Shown piece after piece: positions 54,462 to 64,000 of a stretch of 64,000 bases of DNA. The stretch comes from Clostridium sartagoforme (lineage in GTDB: Bacteria > Bacillota > Clostridia > Clostridiales > Clostridiaceae), in the NCBI RefSeq assembly GCF_004794105.1, contig NZ_SRYR01000001.1, positions 1,054,001-1,118,000 on the forward strand. The letters are read 5' to 3'. Each line of letters starts with the position of its first letter. The first letter of the stretch is position 1. The position numbers were made by a program, and so were the translations under genes. The notes under the pieces were generated by a model. It did no database searches, had not been told where the DNA came from, and was given only the letters and a program-made list of their open reading frames with translations.

Positions 54462-55385
54462 TTAAAGTTTAGTTGGTGATAAAAATTCTACTGCATTTTC
54501 AACTACAGAAATATTAATATTAGTCTCTTCAAATATTTCACCATCAATACAAGTACTAAATTTATCATTTGATTTTATATTTATTGTTTTACATCTTTTG
54601 TATATAAAGTAATCCTTTAGCTCTTCATTATTTAAGTGCTCTCCAGCTTTATATACTCCAATTAATTTAATAAGCTTAAGTCTTGAGACTTTTTTTATGA
54701 TACATAAATCTATAAATCCATCATTTATTTCTGCTAAAGGAGCTCCTTTGTAGCCCCCTCCATATGTAAGACCATTAGCTGCAACACATAATAAAAATTC
54801 ACCTTTAATTATTTCTCTATTATCTATTATTATTTCTAAATTGCTAGTCATTTTATGAAATAATGAATAGAAAATTGATAATGTATAGGCACCTTGTCCA
54901 TTTATTAGTGGTAGCTTTTTGAATTTATTCATATTTTCTGCAACCATAGCATCAAAACCAATGTTACATAAATTAACTGCATAAGTATCATTAATTTTTA
55001 TTAAATCTATACTTTTAGGCTCAAAAGAAATCTGCTTCTTTATATCATAAAATCCTATAGATTCTTCAAAATTATTTACGAAATCATTACCTGTTCCATG
55101 GGGTATAACAGAAACACTTGCATTATCAAACCCTACTAGTCCATTAATAACTTCATTTAATGTCCCATCTCCACCACAAGCATAAAATCTTATATTTTCA
55201 TTTTTTTCTTTATTACAAATAAATTTAGTATATTCTTCTGCATCATTTCTTTCTTTAGTAATATAAATACTATACTCATCTCCAGAACCTCTAAAGGCCT
55301 TTTCAATCTCATATGCCACTTCTCTAGAAACGTCAGATTTTCCTGCCTTTGGATTTATAATAAAATAATGTTTTGTTTTTGACAT
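54462..55385 (-). CDS. Diacylglycerol kinase family lipid kinase (YegS/DgkB-like)
   Basis: A 307-residue soluble lipid kinase. The N-terminal INPKAGK, the active-site GGDGTLNEVINGL and PHGTGNDFVNNF are the conserved ATP/Mg-binding blocks; the C-terminal half has the GGGYKGAPLAEINDGFID segment. DgkB-type enzymes recycle diacylglycerol left by lipoteichoic acid synthesis; YegS-like ones act on other lipids. It leads a three-gene minus-strand operon with the ABC pair, suggesting an envelope lipid role. ATG 55385 follows GAAAGGTAG. Confidence 0.88.
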   Translation of the reverse strand: MSKTKHYFIINPKAGKSDVSREVAYEIEKAFRGSGDEYSIYITKERNDAEEYTKFICNKEKNENIRFYACGGDGTLNEVINGLVGFDNASVSVIPHGTGNDFVNNFEESIGFYDIKKQISFEPKSIDLIKINDTYAVNLCNIGFDAMVAENMNKFKKLPLINGQGAYTLSIFYSLFHKMTSNLEIIIDNREIIKGEFLLCVAANGLTYGGGYKGAPLAEINDGFIDLCIIKKVSRLKLIKLIGVYKAGEHLNNEELKDYFIYKRCKTINIKSNDKFSTCIDGEIFEETNINISVVENAVEFLSPTKL

Positions 55386-55465
55386 AAATGCTACCTTTCT
55401 TAACTTCTTCTATTTAAAATAAGTATACTATAATAGTAATAATTTAGCATTAATAATATTATTAA

Positions 55466-55507
55466 GAAAAAATAGCTATATCTATATGATATCTTATAGA
55501 TATAGCT
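55466..55507 (-). terminator. Intrinsic terminator of the ASKHA operon
   Basis: Perfect 12-bp stem AGCTATATCTAT / ATAGATATAGCT; on the minus strand followed by ATTTTTTCTT. Confidence 0.8.
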
Positions 55508-55528
55508 TATTTGTAAATAGTATTTGAA

Positions 55529-56770
55529 TTATAAGTAAATATTTAGATTTGCATTAGATAACATTAATTTTATTCTATTTTCTTGATTAATTTTAGACTG
55601 TGAAGGGTCATAGTCTATTACTACTATATTGGCATTAGGATGCTTGTCCATTATTTTTCTTATAGCACCTCTTCCAACTATATGATTAGGTAAACATCCA
55701 AAAGGTTCTGCACAAATTATATTGTTAGCTCCTTGATGAATAAGTTCAATCATATTACTAACAAGTAACCATCCTTCTCCCATCTTTACTCCATAACCTA
55801 TATATTCATCAGCCATTTTTCTAACATTTTCAAAACTTTCAGGTGCATCAAAGCTAGAATATCTTTTTATAGTATTATTTATTTTATTTTGTTGTCTTAA
55901 AATAAATTTATAAGCAAACTTAGATAATATTGCTTTTACTTTGCTTTTATTATAAAGCTTATTATCAACAATTGCATTTATTAAACAATAATTTATAAAA
56001 TCTAATAAACCAGATTGAACTACTTCAGCATTTTCTTTAATTAGAAATTCTTCAAGATGATTGTTACCCATTCTTGAATATTTCATATATATTTCACCAA
56101 CAATACCAACCTTAATTTTATCAGTTTTATTAATAGAAATATTGTTAAAAGATTTTACTATATGTTTTGATATCTTATTTACTTTAAAGCAATTAAAAAT
56201 ACTTAAGCTATTATTTAAATATTTAATTTCCTTTTCTAATACCATATCAGTTTCATTTTTATTCACTTCATAAGGTTTAATCTTGTTATATAAACACATA
56301 ATTAAATCACTGTATAACACTCCATAGAAAGCTTTTACAATTAATGTTGGACTTAACTTTAGACCAGGATGCTTTTCAATACCAGATACACTTAACCCGA
56401 TTGCTGGAACATCCTGAAATCCGCTATTTTCTAAGGCTTTTCTAATTAGATGAATATAATTAGAAGCTCTACATCCTCCACCAGTTTGAGTCATTAATAC
56501 TGCAGTCTTATCTAAATCATATTTACCACTTTTTAAAGCCGATATAAATTGACCTATTACAATCATTGCAGGATAGCAAATATCATTATTAGCATTTCTT
56601 AACCCTTCATCTATTATTTCATTAACATCATCTTCTAAAAATTCAATATTAAATCCATTATCTTTTAGCACTTTATCAAGAACCTTAAAATGTATTGGTA
56701 ACATATTAGGTACAAGTATTGTATAATCTTTTTTCATTTCTTTAGTAAAAACTTTATAATTATAACTCAT
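55529..56770 (-). CDS. 2-hydroxyacyl-CoA dehydratase-like iron-sulfur protein (double-cubane type)
   Basis: A 413-residue protein of the 2-hydroxyglutaryl-CoA dehydratase D-component superfamily. Candidate cluster cysteines lie in NDICYPAMI, TGGGCRASNY and EPFGCLPNH. It starts one base after the end of the large activase gene, so the two are translationally coupled. Similar two-gene sets, including double-cubane cluster proteins, use ATP-driven electron injection by the activase to carry out low-potential reductions. The substrate here is unknown; no CoA-transferase or acyl-CoA genes are nearby, which argues against amino-acid fermentation. Confidence 0.8.
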   Translation of the reverse strand: MSYNYKVFTKEMKKDYTILVPNMLPIHFKVLDKVLKDNGFNIEFLEDDVNEIIDEGLRNANNDICYPAMIVIGQFISALKSGKYDLDKTAVLMTQTGGGCRASNYIHLIRKALENSGFQDVPAIGLSVSGIEKHPGLKLSPTLIVKAFYGVLYSDLIMCLYNKIKPYEVNKNETDMVLEKEIKYLNNSLSIFNCFKVNKISKHIVKSFNNISINKTDKIKVGIVGEIYMKYSRMGNNHLEEFLIKENAEVVQSGLLDFINYCLINAIVDNKLYNKSKVKAILSKFAYKFILRQQNKINNTIKRYSSFDAPESFENVRKMADEYIGYGVKMGEGWLLVSNMIELIHQGANNIICAEPFGCLPNHIVGRGAIRKIMDKHPNANIVVIDYDPSQSKINQENRIKLMLSNANLNIYL

Positions 56771-56771
56771 C

Positions 56772-59684
56772 TTAGTTCTCCTTCTTAATAGCCTCTACCA
56801 TACTTCTTATTCTGATTTTAGCTGCCCCTAAATTATTAGTTTCATCAATTTTTAGTTGAGTATATATTTTACCTTTTTCCTCTAATATTCTTTTAACTTC
56901 ATCAGCAGTTATTGCGTCAGTGCCACAACCGAAGGAAACTAATTGAACTAATTGCATATTATCATTATTCCCAACATATTCAGCAGCATTAAATAATCTT
57001 GCTTGATATGTCCATTGATTTAAGACTTTAATTTCTGATGTTTTATATTTATATGGAATACAATCTTCAGTAATTATTACTAAATTTAAAGAGTTCATCA
57101 TCTTATTTATTCCATGATTAATCTCTTTATCTATATGATATGGTCTTCCGCTCAAAACTATTGTCAATAGATCATTATCCCTAGCATATTCTATAGCTTT
57201 CTTACCTTTTATTATTATGTCTTCTTTAAATCTCCTATACTCATCTAGCCCCTTTAAAAGCGCGCTTTTTACATCCTTCTTACTTATCCAAGGAAAAGAT
57301 AATTTAAGACTATTATATAAATTAGCACTTGAACTTTTAATTGAATTTAAATCTATATAAGGATATATATAATTAGTATTTTTTAATAAGGAAATATTGT
57401 TCTTTAATACTTCTGGGTAGTAAGCTACAACAGGGCAATTAAAGTTACTATTAGAAATTCCTTCATCAAAATTAAATGTCATACATGGATAAAATATATC
57501 CTTAACACCTTTTTCAATTAAGTTTTCAATATGTCCATGAGAAAGTTTTGCTGGGTAACAAGCAGTATCTGAAGGAATAGTATGTTGTCCCTTTAAATAC
57601 ATATTTTTAGAGGAGTGATCTGATAAGATAACTTTAATTCCTAGCTCATTAAAGAATTTAACAAATACAGGCAAATTCTCATACATATTAAGGACCATTG
57701 GAATACCTACTACGCCTTTATCTCCATAATTATCTTCATATTCCATTAACTTATTATATTTATACTCATATAAATCCGGGTTTGAATTTTTTTCATTTCT
57801 ACCTAAAGGCCTTGAACATCTATTACCTGAAATATATTTCTTTTCGCCACTGAAGCTATTAATAGTTAAGTTACAGTTATTTGTGCATAAACCACATTTA
57901 GCTGCCTTGGAACTATGATTGAAAGAATGAAGTTCATTAATTTTAATAATTCCTGACTCTTTCTTAAAATTTTTCTTAGAATAAATAGCTGCACCATAAG
58001 CACCCATTAACCCAGAAATATTTGATCTTATTACATTTTGATTTAACTCTTTTTCTAAACTTCTTAAAATTGCATCATTACATAAAGTACCACCTTGAAC
58101 TATTATGTTCTTACCTATATTGTTAGTTCTAATAACCTTATATAATGCATTTTTTACAACACTTATTGATAATCCTGCTGAAACATCATTAATAGATGCT
58201 CCATCTCTTTGTGCCTGTTTTACAGAAGAATTCATAAATACAGTACATCTTGATCCTAAATCAGCAGGATGACTTGCAAATAAACCAAGCTTTGAGAAAC
58301 TTTCTACATCATAACCCATAGCCTTAGCAAAAGTTTCAATAAATGAACCACAACCTGAAGAGCATGCTTCATTTAGAATAATACTTTTTATAGAATCATT
58401 TTCTATTTCAAAGCATTTTATATCTTGTCCACCAATATCTAAAATGAAATCCACCTTAGGATTAAATTCTTTAGCAGCAATAAAATGAGCTAAGGTTTCA
58501 ACTATTCCAAAATCTATACCAAAAGCTTTTTTTAATAACTCTTCTCCATAGCCTGTAACAGCGCTGGATTTAATATTTATCTGCTCACCATATTTACTAT
58601 AAATATTTAATAGCTCTCTTTTTACTACCTCAACAGGATTGCCCTCATTGTGTCCATAATATTGATATAAAATTTCTAAATTATCATCTATAAGAACTAG
58701 TTTTGTAGTTGTGCTTCCAGCATCAATACCTAAATAAACATCACCTTTATAATCTTTTATATCTCTTACAGCAACTTTTGCCCTATTATGTCTATCTAAG
58801 AAATTTTTATATTCTTCTTCACTTTCAAAAAGAGGTGAAACTTCTTTTTGAAGATTAATATTCTTTTTGTTATTTTTAGAAATATTATTTAATAAATCTT
58901 CATATGTATATATTTTTTCTTCATTACTTGAAAATATTGCTGCTCCTTTGGCAACAAATACTTCAGCATCTACAGCCTCTATGTTTTCCTTCAAATTAAG
59001 TTTTTCAGTAAACATTTTTCTTAATCCATTATAAAAATGTAATGGACCACCTAAAAATAAGACTTTACCTTCAATCATTCTCCCTTGAGCTAGTCCCCCT
59101 ATAGTCTGATTAATAACAGCTTCATATATACTTGCTGCTATATCAGCTTTACTAGCTCCTTGGTTTAATAACGGTTGAATATCTGATTTTGCAAATACAC
59201 CGCATCTAGATGCTATAGGATATATATTTTTATGTTCAAAGCTTAAATTATCTAACTCTTCAACTGAAATGCCCATAAGGCTAGCCATTTGATCTATAAA
59301 AGCTCCTGTACCTCCAGCACAGCTAGAATTCATTCTTTCTTCTAATCCATTAGTTAAATATATAATTTTAGCATCTTCTCCACCTAATTCTATAACTACA
59401 TCAATATCATTGTATATTTTTTTTACACCTATAGTTGTTGCAAAGACTTCTTGAACAAATGAAATTCCCGAATCAATTGCTACTCCATATCCCGCTGAAC
59501 CAGTTATAGCAACCTTAATTTCATTATCATTAAGTATATTCTTTATGTTTTTTACTTCTTCTATAATTGTTTCTTTTACTTTTGTTAAATGTCTTTTATA
59601 ACTTTTATATATGACATTATTGTGATTATCTAATATTACAAATTTTACTGTAGTTGAACCTGCATCTATACCAAGTTTATACAT
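56772..59684 (-). CDS. Double ASKHA acyl-CoA dehydratase activase with DUF2229 domain
   Basis: A 970-residue protein with two BadF/BadG/BcrA/BcrD-type ASKHA ATPase domains (about 1-265 and 318-590) and a C-terminal DUF2229 domain (about 640-890). Each ASKHA copy keeps the DAGSTT phosphate motif and both cysteines for the bridging 4Fe-4S cluster: SSCAGGTGAF with SRCGVFAKSD in copy 1, EACSSGCGSF with SRCTVFMNSS in copy 2. So one chain probably does the work of the usual homodimer. DUF2229 has its own cysteines (CYPAKLSHGH, YPCMTF). Expected role: ATP-dependent one-electron donor to the coupled dehydratase-like protein. Confidence 0.85.
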   Translation of the reverse strand: MYKLGIDAGSTTVKFVILDNHNNVIYKSYKRHLTKVKETIIEEVKNIKNILNDNEIKVAITGSAGYGVAIDSGISFVQEVFATTIGVKKIYNDIDVVIELGGEDAKIIYLTNGLEERMNSSCAGGTGAFIDQMASLMGISVEELDNLSFEHKNIYPIASRCGVFAKSDIQPLLNQGASKADIAASIYEAVINQTIGGLAQGRMIEGKVLFLGGPLHFYNGLRKMFTEKLNLKENIEAVDAEVFVAKGAAIFSSNEEKIYTYEDLLNNISKNNKKNINLQKEVSPLFESEEEYKNFLDRHNRAKVAVRDIKDYKGDVYLGIDAGSTTTKLVLIDDNLEILYQYYGHNEGNPVEVVKRELLNIYSKYGEQINIKSSAVTGYGEELLKKAFGIDFGIVETLAHFIAAKEFNPKVDFILDIGGQDIKCFEIENDSIKSIILNEACSSGCGSFIETFAKAMGYDVESFSKLGLFASHPADLGSRCTVFMNSSVKQAQRDGASINDVSAGLSISVVKNALYKVIRTNNIGKNIIVQGGTLCNDAILRSLEKELNQNVIRSNISGLMGAYGAAIYSKKNFKKESGIIKINELHSFNHSSKAAKCGLCTNNCNLTINSFSGEKKYISGNRCSRPLGRNEKNSNPDLYEYKYNKLMEYEDNYGDKGVVGIPMVLNMYENLPVFVKFFNELGIKVILSDHSSKNMYLKGQHTIPSDTACYPAKLSHGHIENLIEKGVKDIFYPCMTFNFDEGISNSNFNCPVVAYYPEVLKNNISLLKNTNYIYPYIDLNSIKSSSANLYNSLKLSFPWISKKDVKSALLKGLDEYRRFKEDIIIKGKKAIEYARDNDLLTIVLSGRPYHIDKEINHGINKMMNSLNLVIITEDCIPYKYKTSEIKVLNQWTYQARLFNAAEYVGNNDNMQLVQLVSFGCGTDAITADEVKRILEEKGKIYTQLKIDETNNLGAAKIRIRSMVEAIKKEN

Positions 59685-59740
59685 AAATCAAATTCCCTCC
59701 AAGCCCCATTTTTTTAATAACTATCTACTAATTTTATATT

Positions 59741-60787
<1,047 letters not shown>

Positions 60788-60790
60788 TTA

Positions 60791-60822
60791 AGATGAGACA
60801 ATATAATGCTATTGCCTCATCT
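60791..60822 (-). terminator. Hairpin between galT and galR
   Basis: A 13-bp stem pairs AGATGAGGCAATA with TATTGTCTCATCT on the minus strand, where the one non-Watson-Crick pair is G-U (it is A/C on the + strand), supporting a minus-strand RNA. The tail is weak, so it may only reduce galR transcription. Confidence 0.55.
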
Positions 60823-60845
60823 AACTTATTTTTTATCTCGTCTTA

Positions 60846-62363
60846 TTATTTTATTTCTTTTTGAAGTTCTTTTATAAATTTATCAAGTGCCTCTTTTCCA
60901 GAATCATCAAATTTAAAAATGCCACAATGTTCTAAAACTTTTTCGAAAACCTTACCTACTTCATCTTCAATTATTTTATCAATATTGTTAATATTTATAT
61001 TGTTATAATTACTTTTAATTTCATTATACCAAGTGTAATGGCTTTCCATTTCTTCATATTCATATAAATTTTCTTTATTATCTAATAAAGAAGACTTTAT
61101 TACTTCAAGCTCATCCTTTAATCTTGAAGGTAATACAGCTAGTCCAAGAACCTCGATTAACCCTATATTTTCTTTTTTAATATTATGAAGTTCCTTATGA
61201 GGGTGGAAAATACCATCAGGATGTTCACTGGAAGTTCTATTATTTCTTAATACTAAATCTAAAACATATAACTCTTCTTCTCTTCTTGCAATTGGAGTTA
61301 TGGTATTGTGAGGTGTATCATCACTATAAGCCTTTAAATCAATACTTTCATCACTGTAGTTCTTCCAATACTCTAAGATTTTAAAAGCAACCTTAGATAA
61401 TTCATTTCTATTTTTACTTTTTAGTCTTACACAAGATAAAGGCCATTCTACTATTGACAAATCTATATCATCATAGTTTATAAGCTTAAAATTAACAACA
61501 TCCTTAGCTTTATCCATTGGGAAGGTATAATTGCCACCTTGATAATGATCATGGGTTAGAATTGATCCACCTACTATAGGTAAATCTGCATTTGAACCTA
61601 TAAAATAATGAGGTAAAAAAGCAACAAATTCTAATAGTCTGTCAAAAGTTTTTTCAGTAATCTTCATTGGTACATGTTCTCCAGCAAATGCAATACAATG
61701 CTCATTATAATAAGCATATGGTGAATACTGCATATACCATTGTTCATTAGTTAAATTCATTGGTATTATTCTAAGATTTTGCCTAGCTGGATGATTAACT
61801 CTTCCTCTATACCCTTGATTTTCTTTGCAAAGTAAACATTTTGGATACTTTGCAGGAGGTAAGCTTTTAGCCATAGCAATTGCTTTTGGATCTTTCTCTG
61901 GCTTTGATAAATTAATAGTAATATCTAAATCTCCGTATTTACTTTTATATTTCCACACTAAATTTTGTGCTATTCTACTAGTTCTTACATAATCACATGC
62001 AGTAGAAATTTTATGAAAATAATCTGTAGCAGACTTCTTAGAATCTACATATTTTTTATTAAATTCCCTTATAACTTCAGAAGGTCTAGGCATTAACGCA
62101 TCCATAATTTTTGTATCTAATAAATCCCTAAATATTGGAGTGTTAGATTCTAATACTCCAACTTCAAAAGCATAGTCAAGAATATTATTTAAAATTTCTG
62201 TAGGGGAATTTAATACTTCCTCTTCTAAAATAACATCATCATATTCATCTAAATTTAGTATATCTAGTATTTTATTTCTAACATATATCTCATCTTCTTT
62301 ATTAAAAAGATTGTTTTTTAACCCAAAATTAATTAATCTTTTGATTTCCCTATAAATCCTCAT
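60846..62363 (-). CDS. galT: UDP-glucose-hexose-1-phosphate uridylyltransferase, class II
   Basis: A 505-residue GalT of the Gram-positive type 2 family, clearly different from the shorter E. coli-type enzyme. It swaps UMP between UDP-glucose and galactose 1-phosphate in the Leloir pathway. Characteristic blocks are CLLCKENQGYRGR, the HDHYQGG active-site region and the DTPHNTITPIARR segment. The gene starts eight bases after galE with an AGGTG site. No galK is in the window, so galactokinase must lie elsewhere. Confidence 0.94.
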   Translation of the reverse strand: MRIYREIKRLINFGLKNNLFNKEDEIYVRNKILDILNLDEYDDVILEEEVLNSPTEILNNILDYAFEVGVLESNTPIFRDLLDTKIMDALMPRPSEVIREFNKKYVDSKKSATDYFHKISTACDYVRTSRIAQNLVWKYKSKYGDLDITINLSKPEKDPKAIAMAKSLPPAKYPKCLLCKENQGYRGRVNHPARQNLRIIPMNLTNEQWYMQYSPYAYYNEHCIAFAGEHVPMKITEKTFDRLLEFVAFLPHYFIGSNADLPIVGGSILTHDHYQGGNYTFPMDKAKDVVNFKLINYDDIDLSIVEWPLSCVRLKSKNRNELSKVAFKILEYWKNYSDESIDLKAYSDDTPHNTITPIARREEELYVLDLVLRNNRTSSEHPDGIFHPHKELHNIKKENIGLIEVLGLAVLPSRLKDELEVIKSSLLDNKENLYEYEEMESHYTWYNEIKSNYNNININNIDKIIEDEVGKVFEKVLEHCGIFKFDDSGKEALDKFIKELQKEIK

Positions 62364-62371
62364 AATTACAC

Positions 62372-63358
62372 CTACTTATTAAAACCCTTTGGGTTATTTT
62401 TATGCCAATTCCAAGCTGAAGCAATAATATCTTCAACATTAGTAAATTCAGGTTCCCATTTTAATATTTCTCTAGCCTTTTCAGCTGATGCTATTAATCT
62501 AGCTGGATCTCCTGCTCTTCTTTCACAAATCTTAGCTGGTATTTCATGACCTGTAACTTTTCTTGCAGCTACTATCATTTCTTTAACTGAGAAGCCATTA
62601 CCATTACCTAAGTTAAATATATTACTATTATCTTCTTTTCTTAAATATTCTATAGCTTTAATATGAGCATTAGCTAAATCTACAACATGAATGTAATCTC
62701 TAATGCATGTACCGTCTTCAGTGTCGTAATCTTCACCAAATATTGATATAAATTCTCTTTTTCCTAGTGGAACTTGAAGTATTAAAGGAATCAAATGAGT
62801 TTCTGGACTATGATCTTCCCCTATAGTTCCACTAACATGTGCTCCTGCTACATTGAAGTATCTAAGAGAAACATATTTCATATTATGAGCTATATCTGCC
62901 CACTTCATCATTTTTTCCATTGCAAGTTTAGTTTCGCCATAAGCATTTGTTGGTTCTGTTTTATCTGTCTCTACTATTGGCATCTTTGTTGCTTCACCAT
63001 AAGTTGCTGCTGTTGAAGAGAATACTATTCTCTTAACATCATTATCTATCATAACTTTTAATAAAACTTCTGTTCCATGAACATTATTATTATAATACTT
63101 TAACGGATTTGTCATACTTTCTCCAACTAAAGAGTTAGCTGCAAAATGAATAACTTCAGTGATATTATTTTCCTTAAACACCTTATCTAATTCTTCTTCA
63201 TTTCTAATATCAACCTTATAAAACTTTGCTTTAGGATGAACCGCCTCAATATGTCCTGTTTCAAGGTTGTCTACAACCACAACATCTTCACCCTTATTAA
63301 TCAATTGATAAACTGCATGACTACCTATATAGCCAGCTCCACCACATACTAATACCAT
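62372..63358 (-). CDS. galE: UDP-glucose 4-epimerase
   Basis: A 328-residue short-chain dehydrogenase/reductase that interconverts UDP-glucose and UDP-galactose. The NAD motif GGAGYIGSH is at residues 6-14, SSTAATYG supplies the catalytic Ser/Thr, and YGETK holds the Tyr-x3-Lys pair; RYFNVAGA and the C-terminal RAGDPARLIAS follow. It opens the galE-galT-galR group on the minus strand, with GGAGGT ahead of ATG 63358. Confidence 0.95.
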   Translation of the reverse strand: MVLVCGGAGYIGSHAVYQLINKGEDVVVVDNLETGHIEAVHPKAKFYKVDIRNEEELDKVFKENNITEVIHFAANSLVGESMTNPLKYYNNNVHGTEVLLKVMIDNDVKRIVFSSTAATYGEATKMPIVETDKTEPTNAYGETKLAMEKMMKWADIAHNMKYVSLRYFNVAGAHVSGTIGEDHSPETHLIPLILQVPLGKREFISIFGEDYDTEDGTCIRDYIHVVDLANAHIKAIEYLRKEDNSNIFNLGNGNGFSVKEMIVAARKVTGHEIPAKICERRAGDPARLIASAEKAREILKWEPEFTNVEDIIASAWNWHKNNPKGFNK

Positions 63359-63611
63359 TTCTTAATACCTCCAAATTTTATAGTAATTTTATTAAACTAA
63401 TTTAAAATACATTTGTAGTTTACATAATTAATATTTACTTATATTGTAACCTTATTTATTAATTACATCAAATAATGGTTTATATAAATACTTAGAAATA
63501 AATTTCTAAGATTTGTTAATATTATATTACTACAAATTGATAAAGTTTACAATAATTTTTAGTTAATTTTACTAATTATTTTACTATAATTTTACTAGGG
63601 ATATTATTAAA
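63359..63611 (-). promoter_or_regulatory. galE upstream region with candidate promoter and operator half-sites
   Basis: On the minus strand TTGTAA (63552-63547), 17-base spacer, TAATAT (63529-63524) is a plausible promoter. The heptamer GTTTACA occurs on the + strand at 63418-63424 and 63546-63552, the second overlapping that -35; GTAAAC/GTTTAC half-sites are common in LacI-family operators. A near-perfect palindrome CTTAGAAATAAATTTCTAAG lies at 63491-63510 in the leader. All AT-rich, no gene seen. Confidence 0.4.
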
Positions 63612-63643
63612 ATAAAGAAGCCATAAATTAATATAGCTTCTTT
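63612..63643 (-). terminator. Intrinsic terminator of the ABC exporter gene
   Basis: On the minus strand AAAGAAGC / GCTTCTTT stem (one unpaired base at the loop) followed by ATTTTAA. Confidence 0.65.
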
Positions 63644-63653
63644 ATAATTTAAA

Positions 63654-64000
63654 TTAAGAATTACTTGCTTGTTCAAATTGGCTATTATAAAGATTAGCAT
63701 AGAATCCATCTTTATTTAATAGTTCATTATGATTTCCTTGTTCTACTATATCTCCATCTTTCATTACTAAGATTAAATCTGCATCTTTAATAGTAGATAA
63801 TCTATGAGCTATTATAAAGCTAGTTCTTCCCTTCATTAAGTTATCCATTGCTTTTTGAATTAGTACTTCAGTTCTAGTATCAACTGAGCTTGTAGCTTCA
63901 TCTAGTATTAGAATTTTAGGATCTGCTAGTATTGCTCTAGCTATAGTTAATAATTGTTTTTGACCTTGAGATACATTACTTGCATCTTCATTAAGTTCCA
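63654..64000 (-). CDS. ABC exporter (type I, fused permease-ATPase), C-terminal fragment
   Basis: The frame is open to the right window edge, so this is the last 115 residues of a larger protein whose start lies outside. It contains the ABC signature [15 protein letters not shown], Walker [17 protein letters not shown] and the H-loop [17 protein letters not shown], then a typical EQGNHNELL tail. SQGQ in place of SGGQ and [12 protein letters not shown] are the pattern of MsbA/LmrA-like multidrug exporters. The membrane part is not visible, so the substrate cannot be judged. Confidence 0.9.
   Translation of the reverse strand, partial: ELNEDASNVSQGQKQLLTIARAILADPKILILDEATSSVDTRTEVLIQKAMDNLMKGRTSFIIAHRLSTIKDADLILVMKDGDIVEQGNHNELLNKDGFYANLYNSQFEQASNS

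Overview
The window looks like chromosome of a low-GC Gram-positive anaerobe, most likely Clostridium sensu stricto. The DNA is strongly AT-rich, codons end mostly in A or T, Shine-Dalgarno sites are strong GGAGG types, TTG and GTG starts are frequent, and the gene set is clostridial: hfq-miaA-mutL-mutS, a XerC-like recombinase beside lexA, an ANTAR protein in a glnA-gltB-gltD cluster, and a T-box. No prophage, insertion sequence, CRISPR array, rRNA or tRNA gene was seen.

Layout. 1-2022: two tandem PLP transsulfuration enzymes (the first cut by the window edge), then ohrR. 2891-11938: mostly housekeeping on the + strand (rluB, mnmM, an RpiR-type regulator, a BaiN-like flavoprotein, cmk, ispH, an S1-domain protein, a GNAT protein, miaB). 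12167-22242: a nitrogen/amino-acid block, first a T-box (reading as alanine) before an alaR-alaT-like pair, then an ANTAR-type antitermination leader before glnA, the ANTAR protein itself, and gltB-gltD. 22318-29935: a small secreted protein, pyrE, a membrane-anchored esterase, a decayed helicase-like protein, a preQ1-I riboswitch with queT, and an ABC-F protein. 30011-33731: DUF4358 lipoprotein, MBOAT, DHHW protein (surface-polymer acetylation) and an acetate transporter. 34009-38680: a DUF2828/TROVE-like protein behind a structured leader, the recombinase, a small acidic protein, lexA with an SOS box, and a membrane protein. From 38711 the strand switches to minus: methionine gamma-lyase-like protein, hfq, miaA, mutL, mutS, a SWIM/SNF2 ATPase, a methyltransferase, an ABC exporter pair with a coiled-coil permease, a lipid kinase, a two-gene ASKHA activase/dehydratase-like redox system, and galE-galT-galR. 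The right edge cuts an ABC exporter.

How the genes work together. Nitrogen assimilation (GS/GOGAT) and alanine transamination sit side by side, each apparently controlled by transcription attenuation in its leader RNA (tRNA sensing and ANTAR binding). Mismatch repair and tRNA modification genes form one minus-strand cluster ending in hfq. The galactose genes form a Leloir unit with their own LacI-type regulator.

Most worth a second look: (1) a 663-residue protein that looks like a superfamily 1 helicase plus C-terminal nuclease fold that has lost its ATPase motifs; (2) a short DUF2828 protein with no recognisable metal-site motif behind an unassigned RNA leader; (3) two families of dispersed intergenic repeats, one of about 200 bp in two copies and one small hairpin element with a compensatory base change; (4) two genes whose Shine-Dalgarno site is separated from the ATG by a small perfect hairpin with the same geometry.
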